This document shows, in pieces, positions 25,477 through 34,018 of a stretch of 64,000 nt of DNA. The notes below the pieces were generated by a model. It made no database searches, was not told the origin of the DNA, and was given only the letters and a program-made list of their open reading frames with translations. Source of the DNA: Arcobacter porcinus (GTDB lineage: Bacteria > Campylobacterota > Campylobacteria > Campylobacterales > Arcobacteraceae); contig NZ_CP036246.2 of NCBI RefSeq assembly GCF_004299785.2, positions 1,674,001 through 1,738,000 on the forward strand, read 5' to 3'. The position numbers and the translations under genes are program-made. Position 1 is the stretch's first letter; every line of letters starts with the position of its first letter.

Positions 25477-28287
25477 ATGTCACTTTCACGAAGAGATTTT
25501 CTAAAAAGTTCAGCAGCAGCAAGTGCAGCAGCAGCTATTGGTATGACTATACCAAAAGATCTTGAAGCACAAGCAAATGTAGCTGAAGGTGGTTGGCGTT
25601 GGGATAAAGCAGCCTGTAGATTTTGTGGAACAGGTTGTGGAATTATGCTTGCAACAAAAGAGGGAAAAATTGTAGCAGTTAAAGGTGATCCAGCAGCACC
25701 TGTAAATAGAGGATTAAACTGTATTAAAGGTTATTTTAATGCAAAAATCATGTATGGAGCTGATAGATTAAAAACTCCTCTTTTAAGAATGAATAAAAAA
25801 GGTGAATTTGATAAGAATGGAGATTTTGCACCTATTTCTTGGGAAAGAGCTTTTGATGAGATGGAAAAACATATCAAATTAGCCTTAAAAGAGAAAGGTC
25901 CTGAAGGAATTGGAGTATTTGCAAGTGGTCAATATACAATTATGGAAGGTTATGCTGCTGTTAAAATGATGAAAGCAGGATTTAGATCTAATGCTATTGA
26001 TCCAAATGCAAGACACTGTATGGCTAGTGCTGTTGTTGGTTTCTATCAAACTTTTGGTATTGATGAGCCAAGTGGTTGTTATGATGATATTGAACTTACA
26101 GATACAATTGTTTGTTGGGGTTCAAACATGGCAGAGATGCACCCAATTTTATGGTCAAGAGTAACAGATAGAAAACTTAGTGATCCTGATAATGTAAAGG
26201 TTATTAATATTTCAACTTATAGACATAGAACATCAGATATTGCTGATATGGAGATAATATTTACTCCTCATACTGATTTAGCTTTATGGAACTATATTGC
26301 ACATGAAATTGTATATAATCATCCAGAATCGATTGATTGGAATTTTGTAAAAGAGCATATTGTTTTTGCAGCAAGTCCAGTTAATATTGGTTATGGAATG
26401 AGAAGAGATGATGAAAAATCAATCAAAGATGGAAAATATTCTGATAAAGAGATGGAAATTGTAAAAAAAGAGATGCAAACAATAGTTTCAAAAACTGAAG
26501 CTCCTGCACTTGCACCTTATGGTTACAAAGAGGGTGATACAATGACTCACAAAAATGCAGGTCTTGCTCACTGGGAAATCTCTTTTGAAGAGTATAAAAA
26601 GTTCCTTGAACCGTATAATTTAGACTATGTAGCAACTATTGCAAAAGGTGATCCAGATGAAGATATCGAAGTATTTAAGAAAAAACTTAAACAACTTGCA
26701 AATTGGTATATAGAAAAAAGTAGAAAAGTTGTAAGTTTCTGGACAATGGGTATGAACCAACACACAAGAGGAACTTGGGTAAATACTTTAGCTTATAATG
26801 TTCACTTTTTACTAAATAAACAAGCAAAACCAGGAAGTGGTGCATTCTCACTTACAGGGCAACCAAGTGCTTGTGGAACAGCAAGAGAAGTTGGAACATT
26901 TACACATAGACTTCCAGCTGATATGATGAATGAAAATCCAAAACATAGAGAGATAACAGAAAAAGCATGGAATGTACCTCTTGGAACAATTAATCCAAAA
27001 GGAACTCAAGCATTTATGAAAATAATGAGAGATTTAGAAGATGGAAATATGAAGTTTGCTTGGGTAAATGTAAATAATCCTTGGCAAAATACAGCAAATG
27101 CAAATCACTGGCTAAAAGCAGCTAGACAAATGGATAATTTCATTGTTACAAGTGATCCTTATCCTGGAATTTCTGCAAAAGTATCGGATCTTGTTTTACC
27201 ATCTGCTATGATTTATGAAAAATGGGGTGGATATGGTAATGCTGAAAGAAGAACTCAATTATGGAGACAACAAGTTCTTCCAATAGGTGATTCAATGAGT
27301 GATACTTGGCAATGGGTTGAATTATCAAAAAGATTTACAGTTAAAGATTTATGGGGTGAGCAAAGCTTACTAAGTACAGATAACAAAGTAAAACTTCCAA
27401 ATATTATTGAAGAAGCAAAAGCTATGGGATATAATGAAGATACAACAATGTATGAGATTTTATTTGCAAATAAAAGAGCAAAATCTTATAAAATAGATCC
27501 TAAAGACCCTATTCAAGCTGGATTTGATAACACTGAAGCATCTGGAGATAGCAGAAATGTTTTAGGAAGCGATGGTAAACCTTGGCAAGGATATGGATTC
27601 TTTATTCAAAAGTATCTTTTTGAAGAATATGCAGATTTTGGAAGAGGACATGCACACGATTTAGCAGATTTCGATACTTATCATAGAGTAAGAGGATTAA
27701 AATGGCCAGTTGTTGATGGAAAAGAGACTTCTTGGAGATTTAATACAAAATATGATCCATATGCTAAAAAAGCAAATCCAAATAGTGATTTTGCATTCTA
27801 TGGAACATTAGCAAAAGAGTTAGCTCAAGGTGATTTATTAGGAGTTAAAGACAAAACTAAAAAATCATTAAAAAACAAAGCAAAAATATTTGCAAGACCA
27901 TATATGGACCCACCTGAAATGCCAGATAATGAGTACCCAATTTGGTTAAGTACAGGAAGAGTTTTAGAGCACTGGCATAGTGGAACAATGACAATGAGAG
28001 TTCCTGAGCTTTATAGAGCAGTTCCAGAAGCACTTTGTTATATACACCCTGAAGATGCAAAAAAATATGGCGTAAAACAAGGTGAATTGGCTTGGGTTGA
28101 AAGTAGAAGAGGAAAAGTAAAAGCAAGAGTTGAAACAAGAGGAAGAAATAGACCAAGTAGAGGTCTTGTATATGTTCCTTGGTTTGATGAAAAAGTATTT
28201 ATAAACAAAGTTTGTTTAGATGCAACTTGTCCTCAATCTGGTCAAACTGACTTTAAAAAATGTGCTGTAAAAGTTTATAAGGCTTAA
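25477..28287 (+). CDS. napA: Periplasmic nitrate reductase catalytic subunit
   Basis: Molybdenum enzyme that reduces nitrate to nitrite in the periplasm. At 936 residues it shows a twin-arginine signal ([19 protein letters not shown], residues 4-22), the [4Fe-4S] motif [19 protein letters not shown] with the later Cys in GLNCIKGYF, and the bis-MGD ligand Cys in [12 protein letters not shown] (about residue 181). The sequence is rich in NapA motifs, such as [10 protein letters not shown] and [15 protein letters not shown], and includes the insertion usual for the Campylobacterota form. It heads the operon, with AAGGAG 6 bases upstream of ATG. Confidence 0.98.
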   Translation: MSLSRRDFLKSSAAASAAAAIGMTIPKDLEAQANVAEGGWRWDKAACRFCGTGCGIMLATKEGKIVAVKGDPAAPVNRGLNCIKGYFNAKIMYGADRLKTPLLRMNKKGEFDKNGDFAPISWERAFDEMEKHIKLALKEKGPEGIGVFASGQYTIMEGYAAVKMMKAGFRSNAIDPNARHCMASAVVGFYQTFGIDEPSGCYDDIELTDTIVCWGSNMAEMHPILWSRVTDRKLSDPDNVKVINISTYRHRTSDIADMEIIFTPHTDLALWNYIAHEIVYNHPESIDWNFVKEHIVFAASPVNIGYGMRRDDEKSIKDGKYSDKEMEIVKKEMQTIVSKTEAPALAPYGYKEGDTMTHKNAGLAHWEISFEEYKKFLEPYNLDYVATIAKGDPDEDIEVFKKKLKQLANWYIEKSRKVVSFWTMGMNQHTRGTWVNTLAYNVHFLLNKQAKPGSGAFSLTGQPSACGTAREVGTFTHRLPADMMNENPKHREITEKAWNVPLGTINPKGTQAFMKIMRDLEDGNMKFAWVNVNNPWQNTANANHWLKAARQMDNFIVTSDPYPGISAKVSDLVLPSAMIYEKWGGYGNAERRTQLWRQQVLPIGDSMSDTWQWVELSKRFTVKDLWGEQSLLSTDNKVKLPNIIEEAKAMGYNEDTTMYEILFANKRAKSYKIDPKDPIQAGFDNTEASGDSRNVLGSDGKPWQGYGFFIQKYLFEEYADFGRGHAHDLADFDTYHRVRGLKWPVVDGKETSWRFNTKYDPYAKKANPNSDFAFYGTLAKELAQGDLLGVKDKTKKSLKNKAKIFARPYMDPPEMPDNEYPIWLSTGRVLEHWHSGTMTMRVPELYRAVPEALCYIHPEDAKKYGVKQGELAWVESRRGKVKARVETRGRNRPSRGLVYVPWFDEKVFINKVCLDATCPQSGQTDFKKCAVKVYKA

Positions 28288-28297
28288 GGTAAAAAAG

Positions 28298-29104
28298 ATG
28301 AATATAATAAAAAACTATCAAGAAAATAGAAGAAAATTTCTTTTAAAAAGTGCTAGAACTATTGGTCTAGTAGTTCTTGGTGGTTTAACATGGAGTGCAT
28401 ATTTAAGTGAAGTAAAAGCTACTTCACTTATTTTAAGACCACCAGCTGCTTTAAAAGAGGATGACTTTTTAGCAACTTGTATAAAATGTGGACTTTGTGT
28501 TGAGGCATGTCCTTTTGATACATTAAAATTAGCAAAACCCGGGGATAATTTACCTTTAGGAATTCCCTATTTTATTCCTAGAGATATCCCTTGCTATATG
28601 TGTGTTGATATTCCTTGTGTTCCTATTTGTCCAACAAATGCTTTAGATGAAAAACTTGTAAAAAATAAAGATAATGAGTTTGAAATAAGACAAATGGAAA
28701 TGGGTGTTGCAATAGTAGATGAAAAATCTTGTGTAGCATTTTGGGGAATACAATGTGATGCTTGTTATAGAGCTTGTCCACTTTTAGGAGAAGCTATAAA
28801 TATAGTGTATGAAAAAAATGAAAGAACAGGAAAACATGCATTCTTGAAACCTGTTGTAGATAGTGATATCTGTACTGGTTGTGGACTTTGTGAAAAAGCT
28901 TGTATTACTGAAAAACCAGCTATTTTTGTACTACCAAAAGATGTAGCTTTAGGAAAAGTTGGTAACCACTATATTAAAGGTTGGGATAAAGCAGATGAAC
29001 AAAGATTAAAAGATGCAAATGCAACAAAAGGAGTAACCAATATAAATAAAAAGAGTGCAATTGATTCTTTAAACAGTGGACTGGAGGATTTATTAGATGA
29101 TTAA
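28298..29104 (+). CDS. napG: Ferredoxin-type protein NapG
   Basis: Periplasmic iron-sulfur protein (268 residues) that passes electrons from NapH towards NapAB. It carries a twin-arginine signal (NRRKFLLKSARTIGL, residues 9-23) and four cysteine clusters: CIKCGLCVEACP, CYMCVDIPCVPICP, CDACYRACP and CTGCGLCEKACI, enough for four [4Fe-4S] centres. It follows napA by 10 bases and overlaps napH by 8. Together with NapH it stands in for the absent NapC as the quinol-linked electron donor. Confidence 0.96.
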   Translation: MNIIKNYQENRRKFLLKSARTIGLVVLGGLTWSAYLSEVKATSLILRPPAALKEDDFLATCIKCGLCVEACPFDTLKLAKPGDNLPLGIPYFIPRDIPCYMCVDIPCVPICPTNALDEKLVKNKDNEFEIRQMEMGVAIVDEKSCVAFWGIQCDACYRACPLLGEAINIVYEKNERTGKHAFLKPVVDSDICTGCGLCEKACITEKPAIFVLPKDVALGKVGNHYIKGWDKADEQRLKDANATKGVTNINKKSAIDSLNSGLEDLLDD

Positions 29105-29903
29105 AAAATATAGATTTTTAATAGCTAGAAGAGTTAGTCAAATCTCTATTATGTGCTTATATATCTTGGCAAATATATATGGAATAAATATATTAATGGG
29201 AAATTTAAGTAGTTCATTATTACTTGAAACTATTAATTTAAGTGATCCTTTCGCTGTTTTACAAATGTTTTTTGCAGGAGCAATTATCTCTTTTGATATA
29301 GCTTTAGGAGCATTTATCATAGCAATATTTTATTTTACTATTGGTGGTAGAGCTTTTTGTTCTTGGGTTTGTCCTGTAAATATTATTACAGATTTTGCAA
29401 ACTACTTAAGAAGAGTTTTGAAATTTGATGAAGTCCAAAAAAGACAACCAGCAACTAGAAATCTTAGATATTGGCTTATTTTAATAAGTTTTATTATCTC
29501 TTATTTTATGAGTGTTGCTGCTTTTGAATTAATATCTCCTGTTTCAATGATTCATAGAGGGTTAATATTTGGATTAGGTTTTGGATTTGCAACAATATTA
29601 GTAATATTTTTGTTTGACCTATTTGTTTTAAAAAATGGTTGGTGTGGGCATCTTTGTCCTCTTGGTGGATTTTATTCACTAATTGGAAGATTTAGCCTTA
29701 TAAGAGTGCATCACAATCACACAAAATGTACAAACTGTATGAAGTGTAAAGTAGTTTGTCCTGAAATACAAGTACTTCATATGATAAATAAAAGTTCTGA
29801 AGCTGTTTTAGATGAGTGTACAAATTGTGGAAGATGTATTGAAGTGTGCGATGATGAAGCACTTAATTTTTCAATAAGAAACTATATAAAGGATAAAAAA
29901 TGA
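29097..29903 (+). CDS. napH: Quinol dehydrogenase membrane subunit NapH
   Basis: Polytopic inner-membrane protein of 268 residues that is proposed to oxidise menaquinol and pass electrons to NapG. Four to five membrane helices are visible, with the conserved CSWVCPVNIITD and CGHLCPLGGFYSLIG facing loops, and two C-terminal [4Fe-4S] motifs, CTNCMKCKVVCP and CTNCGRCIEVC. It overlaps napG at the 5' end and napB at the 3' end (4 bases). Confidence 0.96.
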   Translation: MIKKYRFLIARRVSQISIMCLYILANIYGINILMGNLSSSLLLETINLSDPFAVLQMFFAGAIISFDIALGAFIIAIFYFTIGGRAFCSWVCPVNIITDFANYLRRVLKFDEVQKRQPATRNLRYWLILISFIISYFMSVAAFELISPVSMIHRGLIFGLGFGFATILVIFLFDLFVLKNGWCGHLCPLGGFYSLIGRFSLIRVHHNHTKCTNCMKCKVVCPEIQVLHMINKSSEAVLDECTNCGRCIEVCDDEALNFSIRNYIKDKK

Positions 29904-30487
29904 AATTTTTTAAAATTGCCTTAATCTCACTTATTGCTATATTTTTCATAGCATGTAATGAAGAGAAAAAAGAGGATAATTTTGGATTAAGAACAGGGGA
30001 TTTATTTGATGAAAGTTCAATTGTTGCTGATCCTACAAATTATAGTACAGATGTAGCAGGTACTAGTGTTAAAATAAAAAGAGCTTTTGAAAATGCTCCT
30101 CCTATGATTCCTCATGATACAGAAGGAATGCTTCCAATTACTATTGATAATAATCAATGTGTAACTTGTCATGACCCTATGATTGCTGAATCAATGGGAG
30201 CAACTGCTCTTCCAAAATCTCACTTCACAGATTTTAGAGAAGGTGTTAAAATAGATAATAAAGGAAATCTAATAAGAGATGGGAAAAATATAGATAGTAG
30301 TGAATTAAAAACTATTGTAAAACCTTTAGATCACCTATCAAATGCTAGATTTAACTGTTCTGCTTGTCATGCACCACAATCAGACAATGAAAATGTTCCT
30401 AAAAATAACTTTACAACAGAGTTTAGAAGTGTTGATTTAAATGATAAATCAAACTTAATTGATGTTGTTGGTGAAGGTGTAAGATAG
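29900..30487 (+). CDS. napB: Periplasmic nitrate reductase diheme cytochrome subunit
   Basis: Small electron-transfer subunit of NapAB, 195 residues. It has two c-type heme motifs, CVTCH (about residue 84) and CSACH (about 153), with the additional axial-ligand histidines expected (for example in SHFTDF). The N-terminus is a hydrophobic signal (MKFFKIALISLIAIFFIAC) ending in a cysteine followed by acidic and polar residues. This resembles a lipoprotein box, so this NapB may be lipid-anchored instead of freely soluble. Its start overlaps napH, and napF begins immediately after its stop. Confidence 0.94.
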   Translation: MKFFKIALISLIAIFFIACNEEKKEDNFGLRTGDLFDESSIVADPTNYSTDVAGTSVKIKRAFENAPPMIPHDTEGMLPITIDNNQCVTCHDPMIAESMGATALPKSHFTDFREGVKIDNKGNLIRDGKNIDSSELKTIVKPLDHLSNARFNCSACHAPQSDNENVPKNNFTTEFRSVDLNDKSNLIDVVGEGVR

Positions 30488-30967
30488 ATGGATAGAAGAG
30501 AGCTTTTTAGCTCTCTTTCTAAATCTTTTAGAAATGAGAGTAGAAAAATAAAAAGAGTTAGACCTCCATATTTTATAGATGAAAATATTTTTTTCACAAA
30601 CTGTATAAATTGCTCTACAAAAGATTGTATTACGGCTTGTGAAGAAAATATAATTTTATTAGATGATGACCAAACTATATTTTTAGATTTTTCAAAAAGT
30701 GGTTGTACTTATTGTGATTTATGTGCGAATGCTTGTACAAATAGTGTTTTAAAAATTGAAGATAAAACTAAAATAGATGCTAAGTTTGAAATAGATATTC
30801 TTTCTTGTTTATCTTGGCAAAATACTATGTGCTTTTCTTGTAAAGATCCTTGTTTAGATAATGCAATTGATTTTTTAGGAGTTTTTAGACCTTCAATAAA
30901 TGATAATTGTACTTCATGTGGGTTTTGTTTAAAAGTTTGTCCAAGTGGTGCAATTAAAATAAAATAG
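30488..30967 (+). CDS. napF: Ferredoxin-type maturation protein NapF
   Basis: Cytoplasmic iron-sulfur protein of 159 residues, thought to help supply Fe-S clusters to or mature NapA before export. The cysteine groups are CINCSTKDCITAC, CTYCDLCANAC, CFSCKDPC and CTSCGFCLKVCP. It starts with MDRRELFSSL, a motif typical of NapF that looks like, but is not, a full twin-arginine signal because no hydrophobic stretch follows. It begins at the base after the napB stop. Confidence 0.92.
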   Translation: MDRRELFSSLSKSFRNESRKIKRVRPPYFIDENIFFTNCINCSTKDCITACEENIILLDDDQTIFLDFSKSGCTYCDLCANACTNSVLKIEDKTKIDAKFEIDILSCLSWQNTMCFSCKDPCLDNAIDFLGVFRPSINDNCTSCGFCLKVCPSGAIKIK

Positions 30968-30974
30968 GAGAAAT

Positions 30975-31925
30975 ATGAGACTTTTAGTTTTTTTATCATT
31001 TTTGATTTTATCTTTACAAGCAAAAGAATTACTTCCTTCAAGTTCTTTTTTAGTAAGTGGTGGAGTAAATGATATTGTAAAATATAAAGATAATTTATAT
31101 TTAGCCACAAGCAGTAGTTCGGTTGATATTTTTGATTTAAATACGAAAAAGATGCAAAAATCTATTAAAGTAGCAAAAATAAAAGATTTTACAAATGATA
31201 TTATAGATTCAAAGGTTTTTAGTGTTGATGCTATAAATAATAGTGTTCTTATTCTTTCTCAAGGTGAAAGTGGTGGAAGAGATATATTTATAGAAAAAGA
31301 TGGTAAGTTAGAGAATATAATTAGTTCAGATGAGAGACTTTTCATTGCTTATGCAAAATTTTTAGATGAAAACAAAATTATTTATGCTTTATTATCAAAT
31401 CAAATATTTATCTATGATTTAAAAGAGAAAAGAGTTTTAAATGAACTTCATATCTCTTATTCATCTTTTTCACACTTTACTTTGAGTAATGATTTAAAAT
31501 ATGTTTTTGTCTCAGATGAAAGTGGAACTATAACAAAAATAGATACAAAAAGTTTAAGAATTATTGATGAGTTCAATAAAGAAAATGTTGATAGAGTTTT
31601 CAAAGTTGATTATAAAAACAATACTATTTTAGCAACTGGACAAGATAGAAGAGCTGCTATATATTTTGAAAAATCTTCAAATTCATATCATAAAAGTATA
31701 GACTTTTTGGTATATGCAGGTGCTTTAAATAGTGATGCATCAAAAGCTGCAATATCTTATAATGAAAACAATGATGTTTTAATATTTGATGTTTCATCTC
31801 AAAAAGAGGAGTACATTTTAAAAGAAAATAGCTCTTTAATAACTTCCATTCTATTTTTAAATAGTTATGAAATAGTAGTTGCAAGTGATGATAAAAAAGT
31901 AAATATATTTAATTTAAAGGAGTAA
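30975..31925 (+). CDS. napL: NapL, periplasmic beta-propeller-like protein
   Basis: 316-residue protein with a signal peptide (1-17, LILSLQA-KEL) and repeated WD40-like blades, for example DIFDLNTKKMQKSIKV, IFIYDLKEKRVLNELH, ITKIDTKSLRIIDEF and VLIFDVSSQKEE. This matches NapL, found between napF and napD in Campylobacterota. Its role is not well defined; deletion in a relative lowers nitrate reductase activity, so it probably assists NapA assembly or electron transfer. Confidence 0.87.
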   Translation: MRLLVFLSFLILSLQAKELLPSSSFLVSGGVNDIVKYKDNLYLATSSSSVDIFDLNTKKMQKSIKVAKIKDFTNDIIDSKVFSVDAINNSVLILSQGESGGRDIFIEKDGKLENIISSDERLFIAYAKFLDENKIIYALLSNQIFIYDLKEKRVLNELHISYSSFSHFTLSNDLKYVFVSDESGTITKIDTKSLRIIDEFNKENVDRVFKVDYKNNTILATGQDRRAAIYFEKSSNSYHKSIDFLVYAGALNSDASKAAISYNENNDVLIFDVSSQKEEYILKENSSLITSILFLNSYEIVVASDDKKVNIFNLKE

Positions 31926-31928
31926 TTT

Positions 31929-32309
31929 ATGAATATTTCAAGCATTGTGGTACAAACTTTACCAAAAAATCTGGATAGTGTAATTAATGATTTAAAAAAA
32001 TCAGGAGTTTGTGATTATCATATACATGATGAAAAAGGTCGAATAATTGTTACTATTGAAGGAAAAAATGTAGAAGAAGAGCTTAAAAAATTAAAAGTAA
32101 TAGAAGCTATTCCTTTTGTAAGTAGTGCTGATATGCAGATGTCTTATAGTGAAGAAGAGTTATCAAGCCATCTTGAAGTTTTAGAAAATTCAGATGCTGT
32201 TCCTAAAGTTTTAAATGACAAGGATATAAAAGCTGAAGATATTATCTATAGAGGAGATCTTAAAAAGAAAGATTTAGTGGATTTTTCAAAGGAATTTGAC
32301 AAAGCATAG
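31929..32309 (+). CDS. napD: NapD chaperone
   Basis: Cytoplasmic chaperone of 126 residues that binds the NapA twin-arginine signal and stops export before the cofactor is loaded. The ferredoxin-like NapD core is in the first 80 residues (start MNISSIVVQTLPKNLDSVI; later GRIIVTIEGKN and IEAIPFVSSADMQMSY). The tail of about 45 residues is charged and longer than in E. coli NapD. It is the last gene of the operon, 3 bases after napL. Confidence 0.93.
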   Translation: MNISSIVVQTLPKNLDSVINDLKKSGVCDYHIHDEKGRIIVTIEGKNVEEELKKLKVIEAIPFVSSADMQMSYSEEELSSHLEVLENSDAVPKVLNDKDIKAEDIIYRGDLKKKDLVDFSKEFDKA

Positions 32310-32525
32310 TTTAGTTAAAAAGAATTACAAAATTCTTTTTAAACATAGCAATTAAATAGCAAACTTTAAGTTTATTAGTTGTATCATTCCCCTGATCAAG
32401 AGATTTTACCATACTTATCTCTCCTTAGTTAAAATGTAGCAATTTTAGGTAAAGTCTCTTAAAAAGGTCGTTCTATAATTCTTAGGTTATGAAAAAATAT
32501 TAAAAACTATTAAACCTAAGTATCC

Positions 32526-32554
32526 AAAAAAGGGGCCTTCTCATCCCCTTTTTT
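32526..32554. terminator. Strong terminator hairpin downstream of the nap operon
   Basis: AAAAAAGGGG and CCCCTTTTTT form a perfect 10-bp stem with a 9-base loop. The T run on the plus strand continues the stem, so this should end + strand transcription. It can also act on the minus strand. Confidence 0.88.
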
Positions 32555-32585
32555 CTCCCAAAAGAAATTGAAGTAGATTTTCAAA

Positions 32586-32614
32586 TTTTAAGAGGATTTT
32601 GTGACCTCTTAAAA
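32586..32614. terminator. Hairpin at the 3' end of serS
   Basis: A perfect 10-bp inverted repeat (TTTTAAGAGG / CCTCTTAAAA, 9-base loop) 17 bases beyond the serS stop. On the minus strand the hairpin runs into TTT, a plausible if weak intrinsic terminator. Confidence 0.6.
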
Positions 32615-32630
32615 CTATACATTTTTTATC

Positions 32631-33872
32631 TTATTTTAAATATGGTTTTAAAACTTCTGGTATTATTATTGTTCCATCTTCTTGTTGGTAATTTTCCATT
32701 ATAGCAACAAGTGTTCTTCCAACAGCCAAACTTGAACCATTTAAAGTATGTACAAATATATTTTTTTTGTCATCTTTATATCTTATTTTTGCTCGTCTTG
32801 CTTGGAAATCTCTTGTATTTGATATTGAAGATATCTCTCTAAATTTATTTTGTCCTGGTAACCACACTTCTAAATCAATAGTTGTTGCTGCACTAAATCC
32901 TAAATCTCCTGTACATAGTTGAACTTTTTGATGACAAAGCCCTAGAGAACTTAATAAATCACTAGCTGTTTGTACCATTTTTTCAAAAATTTCATTTGAC
33001 TGCTCTTGTGAAGTTATAGCAACCATTTCAACCTTATCAAATTGATGTTGTCTTATAAAACCTCTTGTATCTCGACCTGCACTTCCTGCTTCTTTTCTAA
33101 AACAAGGTGTATATGATGTAAGAAGCAAAGGTAACTCATTTTTATCTAATATTTCATCATTATAAAGATTTGTAAGACTCACTTCTGATGTTGGAATTAG
33201 GTATAAATCTTCTCCTTCTATTTTGAATAAATCATCTTCAAATTTTGGAAGTTGTCCTGTTCCTAAAAGAGTATTTGAGTTTGCCATAAAAGGAACATAC
33301 CACTCATTAAATCCTCTTTCTCTATTAAAATCAAGCATATAATTTATTAAGGCTCTTTCAAGTCTTGCACCCTGCCCTTTAAGAGCTGTAAATCTTGATT
33401 TTGCTAGTTTTACACCTCTTTCAAAATCTAACCAATCACAAGAGATATCCCAATGCTCTTTTGGAGTAAAAGCAAACTCTGGCTTTTTCCCAAGAACTTC
33501 TAAAACAATATTTTCATTCTCATCAGCTCCAATAGGAACACTATCATCAGGAGTATTTGGTACACCTAAAATAATAGAGTTTAATTCATTTTCTAAATCT
33601 CTAACTTCATCTTCCATATCTTGTTTTTGAGTTTTTAAAGAATTAATTTTTGATTGAAGTTCACTAATATCAAGATTCTCTTTTTTGTATCTTCCAAACT
33701 CTTTTGATAGAAGATTTTGAGAAGCAGTTATCTCTTCCATCTCTTGTCTTTTTTGCTTTGTTTTTAGGGCTTTTTCTTTTAAACTATTTAATAATTCGTT
33801 GCTTACACCTTTTTTTTCTAAAGCTTGGCTAATCTTTTCAAAATCATTTTGTAGTAGTTTTATATCTATCAT
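32631..33872 (-). CDS. serS: Seryl-tRNA synthetase
   Basis: Charges tRNA-Ser and tRNA-Sec. The 413-residue class II enzyme begins with a long antiparallel coiled coil (about residues 30-100) that contacts the tRNA. The catalytic core follows, with the motif 2 region [24 protein letters not shown] (key part [14 protein letters not shown]) near residue 255 and motif 3 [17 protein letters not shown] near residue 380. It is divergent from the second TonB-dependent receptor. Confidence 0.97.
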   Translation of the reverse strand: MIDIKLLQNDFEKISQALEKKGVSNELLNSLKEKALKTKQKRQEMEEITASQNLLSKEFGRYKKENLDISELQSKINSLKTQKQDMEDEVRDLENELNSIILGVPNTPDDSVPIGADENENIVLEVLGKKPEFAFTPKEHWDISCDWLDFERGVKLAKSRFTALKGQGARLERALINYMLDFNRERGFNEWYVPFMANSNTLLGTGQLPKFEDDLFKIEGEDLYLIPTSEVSLTNLYNDEILDKNELPLLLTSYTPCFRKEAGSAGRDTRGFIRQHQFDKVEMVAITSQEQSNEIFEKMVQTASDLLSSLGLCHQKVQLCTGDLGFSAATTIDLEVWLPGQNKFREISSISNTRDFQARRAKIRYKDDKKNIFVHTLNGSSLAVGRTLVAIMENYQQEDGTIIIPEVLKPYLK

Positions 33873-33941
33873 AATTGTCTCTTTATCTAATTTTTGCCGA
33901 TTATATCAAAAAAACTTAGCAATAAAACTGAAATAGTTAAG

Positions 33942-33958
33942 ATGCAACTAAGTTGCAT
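33942..33958. promoter_or_regulatory. Operator dyad 1 upstream of the second TonB receptor
   Basis: ATGCAAC-TAA-GTTGCAT is a near-perfect 17-base palindrome with 7-base arms. The same dyad recurs 35 bases downstream. It lies where the -35 region of the receptor promoter would be. Confidence 0.7.
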
Positions 33959-33961
33959 TTA

Positions 33962-33967
33962 TATAAT
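33962..33967 (+). promoter_or_regulatory. -10 element of the second TonB receptor
   Basis: TATAAT lies between the two operator dyads, 52 bases before the receptor's start codon, so binding of a repressor to either dyad would cover the promoter. Confidence 0.55.
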
Positions 33968-33976
33968 ATTTCTTCT

Positions 33977-33993
33977 TTGCAACTTAGTTGCAT
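33977..33993. promoter_or_regulatory. Operator dyad 2 upstream of the second TonB receptor
   Basis: TTGCAAC-TTA-GTTGCAT repeats the first dyad in inverted form; the core TGCAAC-N3-GTTGCA is identical. It falls just after the expected transcription start. Confidence 0.7.
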
Positions 33994-34018
33994 AATTTTT
34001 AATTATAAAGGAAACATT

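Larger units (their letters stand above)
32310..32630. other. Gene-free stretch after the nap operon
   Basis: Contains no credible open reading frame. It holds an 8-bp inverted repeat (CTTAGGTT at 32481-32488, AACCTAAG at 32513-32520), a TATAAT at 32474-32479, the strong hairpin at 32526-32554 and a further hairpin next to serS. A short + strand RNA of roughly 70 bases from near 32486 to the hairpin is possible, but the same elements could just end the nap transcript. Confidence 0.4.

Noticed and set aside
30709-31110. 133-codon minus-strand frame across napF and napL
   Set aside because: Antisense to two operon genes with well-supported motifs.
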